Source of the DNA: Mycolicibacter longobardus
GTDB lineage: Bacteria > Actinomycetota > Actinomycetes > Mycobacteriales > Mycobacteriaceae
DNA: 64,000 nucleotides
Assembly (NCBI RefSeq): GCF_002102265.1
Contig: NZ_LQPG01000014.1
Location: forward strand, 78,377-142,376
Reading direction: 5' to 3'
The translations under genes were made by a program, and so were the position numbers. Shown in pieces: positions 57,301 through 64,000 of this stretch; within the stretch, counting starts at the first letter, position 1, and every line of letters starts with the position of its first letter. The notes under the pieces were generated by a model. That model saw only the letters and a program-made list of their open reading frames with translations. It was not told the DNA's origin and did not search any database.

Positions 57301-59807
57301 ATGGCGTGACTGAGCAGCGGGTGCGGACTGACCTCGACGAAGGTGGCGTGAGCCGCCGCGGCGGCGGTGACCGCCTGGCTGAAGCGCACCGGGTTACGCA
57401 GGTTGTGCACCCAGTAGTCGGCGTCGAAAGCCGGCACGTTGCCTGGTTGACCGACGGTGCTGATCAGCGGGATCTTCGGGGCCAACGGCTTCAGGTCGGC
57501 GAGTGCGGTGCGCAGCTCGCCCAGGATGGGGTCCACGGTGGGGTGGTGAGATGCCACGTCCACCTCGACCCGCCGGGCAAGTTTGCCCTGGGCGTCCACC
57601 AGCGCCACCACCGCGTCGACCTGGTCGGGCGGGCCGGCGATCACCGTCTGCTGCGGAGCGGCGTACACCGCCACGGTGATCTCGGGGTGCTCGGCGACCA
57701 GTTTCTCGGCGGCCTCCGCGTCGAGTTCCAGCAGTGCCATCGCGCCCTGGCCGCTCAATCGGGCCATCAGCCGCGACCGGGTGGCGATCACCTTCAGACC
57801 GTCGGCCGGGCTCAGCGCGCCGGCCACCACGGCCGCCGCCACCTCCCCCATCGAATGTCCGATCACCGCATCCGGCTCGACACCGTGCGAGCGCCACAGC
57901 GCCGTCAGCGCCAGCTGCATACCCACCAGCACCGGCTGAATGCGGTCGATGCCGACTACCGGCTCGCCGGATTCGAGCACCTGACGCAACGAGAATCCAA
58001 CTTGCGCAACGAAATCCGGCTCCAGCTCGTCGACCGCGGCAGCGAACGCCGGCTCATCGAGCAGCAGTTGACGGCCCATGCCGGCCCACTGGGATCCCTG
58101 GCCCGAGTACAGAAAAACGGTGCCTTTACCCCGCAGCTCGGCACGCGTGCCGACCACTCCGGGTGCCGGGTATCCACCGGCGACAGCCCGCAGGCCGGCC
58201 AGCGCCTGCTCGGTGTCGCGCGCGCAGACGGTGGCGAATCTGGGGTACCTGCTGCGGTGGTGGTTGAGGGTGCGGGCGACGTCGGCCAGCGGCACACCGG
58301 CACCGGGGCCGGCCATCCAGTCGGCCAGCGTCGTGGCCCAATCCGCCACCCGCTGTTCGGTTTTGCCCGAGACCACCAGCGTGGCGACCGGGTCCGCCGG
58401 AGTCGGCGCCGACACCGGATCCGGGCCCTGCTCGACCACCACGTGCGCGTTCGTTCCGCCCAGCCCGAACGACGACACCGCGGCACGCCGCGGACCCTCG
58501 GCCGCCGGCCAGGGCGTCATCTCGGTGGGGACGAACAGCCGCGTCGGCGACGGGTCGATCGCCGGATTCCACTTGGAGAAGTGCAGATTCGGCGGAATGT
58601 GCCCCTTCTGCACCGCCAGCGCGGCCTTGATGAAGCCGGCGATTCCGGCGGCTGCCTCCAGGTGGCCGATGTTGGTCTTGACCGCGCCCAGGGCACACTT
58701 GTCGGCACCGCGCCCGTAGACCTCGGCGAGTGCTTCGAATTCGATCGGGTCGCCCAAAGCGGTTCCGGTGCCGTGGGTTTCGATCAGGTTCACCGAGTTC
58801 GCCGTAACGTCCGCGCTGCGCAGCGCGCGGGTGATCGCGTCGATCTGGGCGATGGTGTTGGGCGCCGTCAACCCGTTGGACTTGCCGTCCTGGTTGACCG
58901 CCGAACCACGCACCACCGCCATTACCCGGTCACCGTCGCGGATGGCGTCGGCGAGGCGTTTGAGCACGACGATCCCGGCGCCTTCGCCGCGCACGAAGCC
59001 GTCCGCCCCGGCGTCAAAGGTGTGGCATCTGCCGCGGGGCGAGAGCATCCCCCACTTGGCCATCGCGATCTGGGTTTCCGGCCGCAGAATCAGACTGACC
59101 CCGCCGGCCAGCGCCAGGTCGCTCTCACGCAGCCGCAGACTCTGGCACGCCATGTGGATGGTGACCAGCGACGATGAGCACGCGGAGTCCATCGCGACCG
59201 CAGGTCCGCGCAGGCCCAGCAGGTACGCGATCCGGCCGACCGCCACGGCATGCGCATTGCCGGTGGCCGAGTAGCCGTCGATCGCGTCCGGGTTGGCAGC
59301 TGAAATCCCTTGGTATTCGGTGTAATACACACCCATCATCACCGCTGACCGGATACCGGAGAGCCGTTCCGGCGACAGCCCCGCGTGCTCGAGGGCCTCC
59401 CAGGCCACTTCTAGCATCAACCGCTGCTGAGGGTCCATCGCCTCGGCTTCACGCGGGGAGATCCCGAAGAAGTCGGCGTCGAAGCCGGCCACGTCGTCGG
59501 TGAAACCGCCCCACTTCGACGACATCCGCCCGGGAGCCAGCGGGTCCGGGTCGTAGTATTCGTCGGCGTCCCAACGGTCCGGGGGGATCTCGGTGATGGC
59601 GTCGCGGCCGTTGGCCAGCAGGTCCCAGTAGGCGTCCGGGCCCGAAGCGCCGCCGGGGAACCGGCAGCCCATCCCTACGACCGCGATCGGCTCGGCGGCG
59701 GCGATCCGCGACGCCTTATCGAACTGTTCGGTCAGCGCCCCCCGTTTGTCGGCGCTCATCGCCGACATCCTGTTGAAGATCGACGTCTTGGAGGTTCCCG
59801 TCATCAA
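54348..59807 (-). CDS. ppsD: Polyketide synthase PpsD-like (KS-AT-DH-KR-ACP)
   Basis: 1819 residues, near M. tuberculosis PpsD (1827), and similar throughout, including the C-terminal QQRAAARQRAASRRK tail. KS: Cys210 (DSACSSS). AT: Ser652 (GHSMGE) with VASH in place of HAFH, which favours methylmalonyl-CoA. DH: His948 in HKVHGQVVMP and the DAALQ motif, both intact. KR: LTGGLGGIG, with IDD after HGAAV (B-type). ACP: Ser1738 (GMDSL). There is no enoylreductase; in M. tuberculosis a trans-acting ER (Rv2953) serves PpsD. It is coupled by 4-nt overlaps to both neighbours. Confidence 0.92.
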   Translation of the reverse strand: MMTGTSKTSIFNRMSAMSADKRGALTEQFDKASRIAAAEPIAVVGMGCRFPGGASGPDAYWDLLANGRDAITEIPPDRWDADEYYDPDPLAPGRMSSKWGGFTDDVAGFDADFFGISPREAEAMDPQQRLMLEVAWEALEHAGLSPERLSGIRSAVMMGVYYTEYQGISAANPDAIDGYSATGNAHAVAVGRIAYLLGLRGPAVAMDSACSSSLVTIHMACQSLRLRESDLALAGGVSLILRPETQIAMAKWGMLSPRGRCHTFDAGADGFVRGEGAGIVVLKRLADAIRDGDRVMAVVRGSAVNQDGKSNGLTAPNTIAQIDAITRALRSADVTANSVNLIETHGTGTALGDPIEFEALAEVYGRGADKCALGAVKTNIGHLEAAAGIAGFIKAALAVQKGHIPPNLHFSKWNPAIDPSPTRLFVPTEMTPWPAAEGPRRAAVSSFGLGGTNAHVVVEQGPDPVSAPTPADPVATLVVSGKTEQRVADWATTLADWMAGPGAGVPLADVARTLNHHRSRYPRFATVCARDTEQALAGLRAVAGGYPAPGVVGTRAELRGKGTVFLYSGQGSQWAGMGRQLLLDEPAFAAAVDELEPDFVAQVGFSLRQVLESGEPVVGIDRIQPVLVGMQLALTALWRSHGVEPDAVIGHSMGEVAAAVVAGALSPADGLKVIATRSRLMARLSGQGAMALLELDAEAAEKLVAEHPEITVAVYAAPQQTVIAGPPDQVDAVVALVDAQGKLARRVEVDVASHHPTVDPILGELRTALADLKPLAPKIPLISTVGQPGNVPAFDADYWVHNLRNPVRFSQAVTAAAAAHATFVEVSPHPLLSHAINGTLESARPSGDSAVTGTLLRDQPEALSFHTNLATVAPPPAEAPQPDGGVGRVDLPPRPWQHVRYWAAPVAANRHSADAHPLLGIHVELPSGHGHVWQADVGTDLIAWMAHHKVHGQVVMPATGFAEMALAAAGEALGLPASAVAVDRVEVEQMLRVDDRTEVTTRLLHDADGSDELRVEIHSRAPGGSWSRHAVARVAPTAPGEPAPRPETSGGGTTLSPADLYAALRRTGLQHGPAFAALTRIVRKPGGASEAEIVLPDEATAHRGYRIHPVMLDAALQCLAAALPDESLSGSAGMEEATYLPVAVETIRVFGDVGRRARGHAELVSHDDGGIVGRVVLTDDTGKTTAELNGIYLQRVQRRTVPLPLTQKIFDTEWIDVPAPAQPSAAPDGSWLVLAEPGESEALAADFAGRFGSESRRVITADLTSELAVREAFAQAAGDPDRPPVGVLVLAGAGSFDGSETGPEADRAPTRGRDLAWSVASTVRTIVSGWHGTAPRLWLVSRNGLTVGAGETGDPSICALKGLVRVLAYEHPDLRTGVVDLDGSADPVTALITELGLASTDDVVAWRGEHRYAERLKRANLTPTGAPAVRRDGAYVLTGGLGGIGLVVARWLIENGAGRIVLNSRSQPSEEQRAVLAELEEQAQIAVVSGDLAAPGVAESLVAAAGETGLTLRGVIHGAAVIDDQIVVGIDKETLDRVWAPKATGALRLHQATLGAAGENLDWWVGFSSTSSLLGAPGQASYAAASAWLDGLVAWRRAAGLPAITINWGQWSGVGVAQELKFSALDPINPAEGMEALEAILGGDLSRVGVARLRLDRVAAAFPELQQLGYFATLAEELDLDSEDDDWAGPEALRQLDAAEAARVVTARLGTRIMAIMGYPKDSAIDAARPLTELGMDSLMAVRIRNTVRGDFGAEPPVALLLQGASLTDLASDLIRQLGLATQEGADGDSDAGGVRSRAQQRAAARQRAASRRKVGDRT

Positions 59808-62800
59808 AAATTACCGCTCTCGCTCCCGGTCGAAGCCGACTCAACCTGATCGAACAACTCGTCCAGCACGCCGCCGGAGGAGCCGAACATCAGATCGTCG
59901 TCTTGCTTTGCGTCGTCCAGCGGGGCGTACCGCGATGCCAGCAATCCCACCAGATGCGTCGCCAACGCGGAGATGCTGGGGTGATTCCACAGCATTGACG
60001 CCGACAAATCCACCCCCACCAGCTGTTGTGTCTCTTTCAGGACCGTCATCGCGATCATGGAATCCAGGCCCATCTCCGGGAAGGGCTGGTCCACGTCGAC
60101 CGCTGCCGCCGAGGTCCGAAGCTCGCGGGCCAGGATAGCCTGCAACCTCACCACCAACTCGTCGCGCCGCTTGTCGGCGGGGATCTGCGACCAGTCCGGG
60201 GCGCCGGCGGCCGAAGCATCGACGATACCCCCACCGGACTGCTCACCCGTCTCAACAGTAGCGAGCGTCGCATCAGCCTCGCCGACCAGATCCTCGAAGA
60301 AGGTCAGGTCACGGAACTCCGGCGAGGTGGCGACCGCACGATCGATGCGCAGCCGGCCCACCCCGACCCGGGCTCCGATCCGGGCGGCCCCGAGCACCGC
60401 GTCGAGCGCCTCGATGCCCTCGTCGGGGCTGATCGGGTCGAGAACGCTCAGTGTCATCGAGCGCCCGAGCCCCACGTCGGACCACTGGCCCCAGTTGATG
60501 GCGGTGGCGGGCAGGCCGGAGGCGTGTCGCCAGGCCATCAGGGCGTCCAGCCAGGCGTTGGAGGTGGCGTAGCCCAGCTGGCCGGGCAGGCCGAGCAGGG
60601 CGGCCATCGAGGAGAAGCCCACCCACCAGTCGAGCTGGGAAGCCGCGGTCGCGGCGTGCAGGCGGGCGGCGCCGACGGCCTTGGCCGACCAGACGCTTTC
60701 CAGGCTCTCTCTGGTGACGGTCGTCACCAGGCCGTCGCCGAGCACACCGGCCGCGTGCACGACGCCGCGCAGCGGCTTGCCGGTCTCCTCGGCAGCGGCC
60801 ACCAGCCGCTCAGCCACCCCGGGAGCGCTGATGTCTCCGGCGACGAAGACGACTTGCGCGCCGGCGGCCAGCTCCTCGAGGACGGCGCGCTGTTGTTCAT
60901 TGGGCTCGCTGCGGCCGTTGAGGACGATGCGCCCGGCTCCGCGGGACAGCAGCCAGCGCGCCACCACGGTGCCCAGTCCGCCGAGTCCACCGGTGAGCAG
61001 GTAGGAGCCGTCGCCGCGGACCTTGGCTTGGAGGGCCGGCGGCGTCTGTGCGGCGTCGCCGAGCGCGGTCCGGGTGAGCCGTTCGGTATAGCGCTGCCCG
61101 CGGCGCCAGGCGATGACGTCGTCGCGTAGCGGGGCGCCCAGTTCGGCCAGCAGAGCCTCCGCCGCGGCGGCGGGGTCGATGGCGCCGTCGAGGTCGACCA
61201 GGGTGGCGCCCAGGTCCGGTTCGTCGGCCAGGACCCGGGCGAGTTCGCCGGGGAAACGCCAGGTGCGGACCACGCCCTTGAGCGCGCCGACGGCGGGATC
61301 GCCGGGTTCATGCGGCAGTCCCAGCTTCGCCTCTCCTCCGTCGAGCCTCGCTGAACCGCCGGGTTCATCATCGCCGAATGCCAGACCGCCGCGGCTGACC
61401 AGCCACAGTCGCGGCTTGTGCCCGGACGCGGCAGGCCAGGCCTCGACCGCGGCCCGGGCCGCCGTCGAAGCCGTCCAGATGAGTTCGCGGGCCCGGGCCA
61501 GGGCACCCTCGGGATCGGTCCCGTCGAACTCCTGCCGGCCCAGGAACACCACGATGCCGGCCGGCGGATGGGCGGGATCGGCGGCGGCGCGCGCGACCGC
61601 CTCGGCCAGGGCGGGTTCGTCGGCAAACGGGCCGGTGACAACCTTGCGGTTCGGCCCGGTCAGTCGTGCGGCGAACTGCTCCGCCAGGTCCGCGCCGGAC
61701 GGCTCGGACAGCAGCAGCCAGCTGCCGTCGGCCGCACTTGGGGATTCCGGCGCCGGGCTCGGTGTCCACGCGGTGGCGAAGAGCTTCTGCTCCAGGGGTA
61801 CCCGCAGGGAGCGCGGGTCGATCGGGCGTAGTTCGATGCCGGTGAGCTCGGCGACGGCGCTGCCCGCTCCATCGGTCAGCACCACCCGGCCGATCAGGGT
61901 GCCGTCGGCCTCCGTCACATCGGTGTGGCAGCGCAGCGTCCCCGCGACAGGTGCGAACACCCGCACGCCTGCCACGGCAGCGGGCGCGTAATCCGCCCGG
62001 TCGTCGCCGTCTTGACCGTCTTGACCCGGGGCCGGGATCGACGCCGTCAGCTGCCGCAGCGCGGCATCGAGCAGTACCGGGTTGAGCCGGTAGGCGGGGT
62101 GCGAAGCTGCCCCGACGCTGTCGGGCAGGGTGGGCGCGCTCGCAGCGGCTGGCGTCTCGGCGGTCTGCTGCGCCGGGGCCGGCCCGATGCGGGCCAACGC
62201 GTATCGGGACCAGGCTTCGCCGGCCGCGCGGGCGTGGATCTCGACCCGGGTCTGGCCGTCGGCGCCGCTGAGTTGGGTGGTGACCTGCATGGGGCTGTCG
62301 AGGACCAGGGGCTGCTCGATCTCCAGGCCGGTCACCGCGATCGACTCGGCCGGTTGGCCGAGTGCCTGACTGCCCGCCGCCAATGCCATCTCGATCAGTG
62401 CCGCGGCCGGCAGGACGGCTTGTCCGTGCACCGGGTTCTCGGCCAGCCATGGCATGACCGCGGTGCTGATGTCGTTCTGCCAGACGTGGTCGGTGCCGGT
62501 GAGCATCTCGACGTGCGCCCCGAGCAGGGGGTGAAGGTCCGGCGAATGTCCGGTCCGTGCGGGTGCGGAGATCCAGTGCCGGGTGTGGTGCCACGGCGTG
62601 GCCGGCAGTTCGGCGAACCCGCCGGGTGTGCTGCCGTCGGTGCCCAGGCCGAGTTCGGCGAGTTGCAGGTGGAAGCCCAGGGTCTCGTCGTCGCTCCTGC
62701 GCAGGGTGGAGGCCACCAGCACCGGCTCTCCGGCGGCTGCCTCGGCCGTCTCGATGATCGAGTGCGTCAACAGCGGGTGCGGGCTGATCTCGATGAAGGT

Positions 62801-64000
62801 GCCGTGCTCTGCTGCCGCGGCGGTGATCGCCTGGCTGACCAGCGCGGGCTGACGCACATTGGCCACCCAGTAATCCGCGTCCAATCGCGGCGTGGGCCCC
62901 GCGGGATCCACTGCCGTGGAAATGAACGGGATCTGCGGGGTCTGTGGAGTGAGATCGGGCAGTTCGGCGCGCAGTTCATCCAGAATCGGATCCATAAACG
63001 CCGTATGCGAGGCCACCTCCATATTGACCCGCCGCGCAAACCGCTCGGCAGCAGCCACCGCCGCAATCACCGCATCGATCTGCTCTGGCGGGCCGGCAAC
63101 CACCGTCTGCCGCGGCGACAGATACCCCGCCACCTCGACACCGGGATGGGCCGCCAACAACTCCTGCGCAGCCTCGGCATCCAACTCCAACAACGCCACC
63201 GCGCCCTGACCGGCCTGACGCGACATCAGCGTCGAACGAGCCGCAATCACCTGCAAACCCTGCTCGACCGTCAACGCCCCGGCCACCACCGCCGCAGACA
63301 CCTCTCCCATCGAATGCCCGATCACCGCATCCGGAACCACCCCATAGGACCGCCACAACTCCGCCAGCGCCAGCTGCAATCCCATGATCACCGGCTGCAC
63401 CTGAGCATCACCGGAAACCTCACGGCCCTGCTCAATCACCTCACGCAGCGAAAAACCCACCCGCGCAACAAACTCCGGCTCCAACTCGGCCACCGCCGCC
63501 GCAAACGCCGGCTCCTCGGCCAGCAACCGCCGACCCATCCCCACCCAGTGCGAACCCTGACCCGAAAACACAAACACTGTGCGGGCGGCCGCCTGGCGCG
63601 GCCGGGGTTCTGCGACACCGGGAGCGCTTTCGCCGGCGGCGAGTGCATGCAGCCCGGCCGCCGCGGCGGCACGGTCCCTGGCGCAGACGGCGGCGGTGTA
63701 CTTGAAACGGCTCCGGTTCTCCCGCAGGGTGTGGGCGATATCGGACAGTGCTACGTCCGCGCCATCGGTCTGCAGCCAGTCGGCGAGCACACCCGCGGTG
63801 GCCGCGATCCGCGCCGGCGACTTACCCGACACCACCAACGTGCTCACCGGCGATGCCGAGACCTCAGCACCCGATTGGGCCGGCTCAACAACGGGAGCCT
63901 GCTCCACCACCACATGCGCATTGGTGCCCGACACCCCGAACGACGACACCCCCGCCCGACGCGGACGCGACACCGACGGCCACTCCATCGCCTGGGAGGC
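59804..64000 (-). CDS. Type I polyketide synthase module (KS end-AT-DH*-KR-ACP), 5' partial, with degenerate DH
   Basis: The frame runs off the window; about 1398 C-terminal residues are present. The KS tail is RRAGVSSFGVSGTNAHV. AT has GHSMGE (Ser codon 63313-63315) and VASH, as in the PpsD-like protein. In the DH the catalytic His of HxxxGxxxxP is Asn (NPVHGQAVLP, codon 62435-62437) and the second motif reads DAALR, so it is probably inactive. There is no ER before the KR (LTGGLGGLG; GYATSN; GVLGDG, B-type). ACP Ser is in GLDSM (60059-60061). A 57-bp repeat adds 19 residues before the KR core. It holds the ppsB/ppsC position upstream of PpsD. Its 4-nt overlap with the next gene shows one operon. 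Confidence 0.88.
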   Translation of the reverse strand, partial: ASQAMEWPSVSRPRRAGVSSFGVSGTNAHVVVEQAPVVEPAQSGAEVSASPVSTLVVSGKSPARIAATAGVLADWLQTDGADVALSDIAHTLRENRSRFKYTAAVCARDRAAAAAGLHALAAGESAPGVAEPRPRQAAARTVFVFSGQGSHWVGMGRRLLAEEPAFAAAVAELEPEFVARVGFSLREVIEQGREVSGDAQVQPVIMGLQLALAELWRSYGVVPDAVIGHSMGEVSAAVVAGALTVEQGLQVIAARSTLMSRQAGQGAVALLELDAEAAQELLAAHPGVEVAGYLSPRQTVVAGPPEQIDAVIAAVAAAERFARRVNMEVASHTAFMDPILDELRAELPDLTPQTPQIPFISTAVDPAGPTPRLDADYWVANVRQPALVSQAITAAAAEHGTFIEISPHPLLTHSIIETAEAAAGEPVLVASTLRRSDDETLGFHLQLAELGLGTDGSTPGGFAELPATPWHHTRHWISAPARTGHSPDLHPLLGAHVEMLTGTDHVWQNDISTAVMPWLAENPVHGQAVLPAAALIEMALAAGSQALGQPAESIAVTGLEIEQPLVLDSPMQVTTQLSGADGQTRVEIHARAAGEAWSRYALARIGPAPAQQTAETPAAASAPTLPDSVGAASHPAYRLNPVLLDAALRQLTASIPAPGQDGQDGDDRADYAPAAVAGVRVFAPVAGTLRCHTDVTEADGTLIGRVVLTDGAGSAVAELTGIELRPIDPRSLRVPLEQKLFATAWTPSPAPESPSAADGSWLLLSEPSGADLAEQFAARLTGPNRKVVTGPFADEPALAEAVARAAADPAHPPAGIVVFLGRQEFDGTDPEGALARARELIWTASTAARAAVEAWPAASGHKPRLWLVSRGGLAFGDDEPGGSARLDGGEAKLGLPHEPGDPAVGALKGVVRTWRFPGELARVLADEPDLGATLVDLDGAIDPAAAAEALLAELGAPLRDDVIAWRRGQRYTERLTRTALGDAAQTPPALQAKVRGDGSYLLTGGLGGLGTVVARWLLSRGAGRIVLNGRSEPNEQQRAVLEELAAGAQVVFVAGDISAPGVAERLVAAAEETGKPLRGVVHAAGVLGDGLVTTVTRESLESVWSAKAVGAARLHAATAASQLDWWVGFSSMAALLGLPGQLGYATSNAWLDALMAWRHASGLPATAINWGQWSDVGLGRSMTLSVLDPISPDEGIEALDAVLGAARIGARVGVGRLRIDRAVATSPEFRDLTFFEDLVGEADATLATVETGEQSGGGIVDASAAGAPDWSQIPADKRRDELVVRLQAILARELRTSAAAVDVDQPFPEMGLDSMIAMTVLKETQQLVGVDLSASMLWNHPSISALATHLVGLLASRYAPLDDAKQDDDLMFGSSGGVLDELFDQVESASTGSESGNF
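61305..61361. repeat. 57-bp interspersed repeat inserted in frame in the PKS gene
   Basis: One copy of the unit found at 47657-47770, with two base differences from copy 1. It is flanked by the 12-mer CGCCGGGTTCAT (61300-61311 and 61357-61368). It adds 19 residues (GSARLDGG ... LPHEPG) between DDEPG and DPAVGALKG. The PpsD-like paralogue has no such residues at this point. Confidence 0.9.

Noticed and set aside
1..64000. tRNA or rRNA genes, insertion sequences, phage integrase
   Set aside because: Looked for on both strands. No cloverleaf-like tRNA, rRNA segment, transposase or integrase frame was recognised. Short tRNAs could still be missed by eye.

Overview
The window is high-GC DNA with mycobacterial hallmarks: two PPE-SVP proteins, an MmpL transporter, a secreted PE-PPE-domain hydrolase, PapA5-like and Pps-like lipid synthesis genes, a DUF732 secreted protein, a Ddn-like deazaflavin protein and an ileS T-box leader. 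I read it as the genus Mycobacterium in the broad sense. The species cannot be named from the sequence.

Region 1 (1-28.4 kb) looks like the M. tuberculosis Rv1563c-Rv1536 block in inverted order: the treY end, VapBC modules, ilvA, a Ddn-like gene, a FadD11-like ligase, dnaE1, an RluD-type pseudouridine synthase, lspA, ansA, dinX and ileS with its T-box leader. This is backbone: trehalose synthesis, branched amino acids, replication and repair, lipoprotein maturation and tRNA charging. Accessory genes interrupt it. At 0.3-1.6 kb are two back-to-back VapBC modules with leaderless promoters and palindromic operators. At 5.5-11.2 kb are a crotonase, an LCMT-type methyltransferase, a secreted orphan, and an unrecognised two-gene unit (a 108-aa protein plus a 778-aa protein with a central membrane segment). 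At 11.2-12.1 kb is a DUF5615 toxin-antitoxin-like pair. At 21.3-24.9 kb are a methyltransferase, a DUF732 protein and two tandem PPE genes.

Region 2 (28.6-64 kb) is a lipid synthesis and export island. The right end carries a translationally coupled minus-strand operon: a PKS cut by the window edge, then PpsD-like, PpsE-like and PapA5-like proteins. That matches the end of the phthiocerol dimycocerosate (DIM) assembly line and its esterifying acyltransferase. To the left are two paralogues of the phthiotriol O-methyltransferase (Rv2952 type), a P450 coupled to an SDR, an AurF-type diiron oxygenase divergent from a Baeyer-Villiger-type flavoprotein, an SDR-alpha/beta-hydrolase fusion, a secreted PE-PPE hydrolase, two paralogous secreted proteins of unknown function, an MmpL transporter, and a nitroreductase/DUF2505/flavodoxin operon.

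The inferred theme is a DIM-like polyketide wax with a non-standard backbone and extra oxidative tailoring. The edge PKS has no enoylreductase and its dehydratase has lost both catalytic motifs, so that module probably leaves a hydroxyl group. A 57-bp interspersed repeat is inserted in frame (19 codons) in the same PKS and occurs as a tandem pair upstream of the flavodoxin-like gene. No tRNA, rRNA, IS element or CRISPR array was found.
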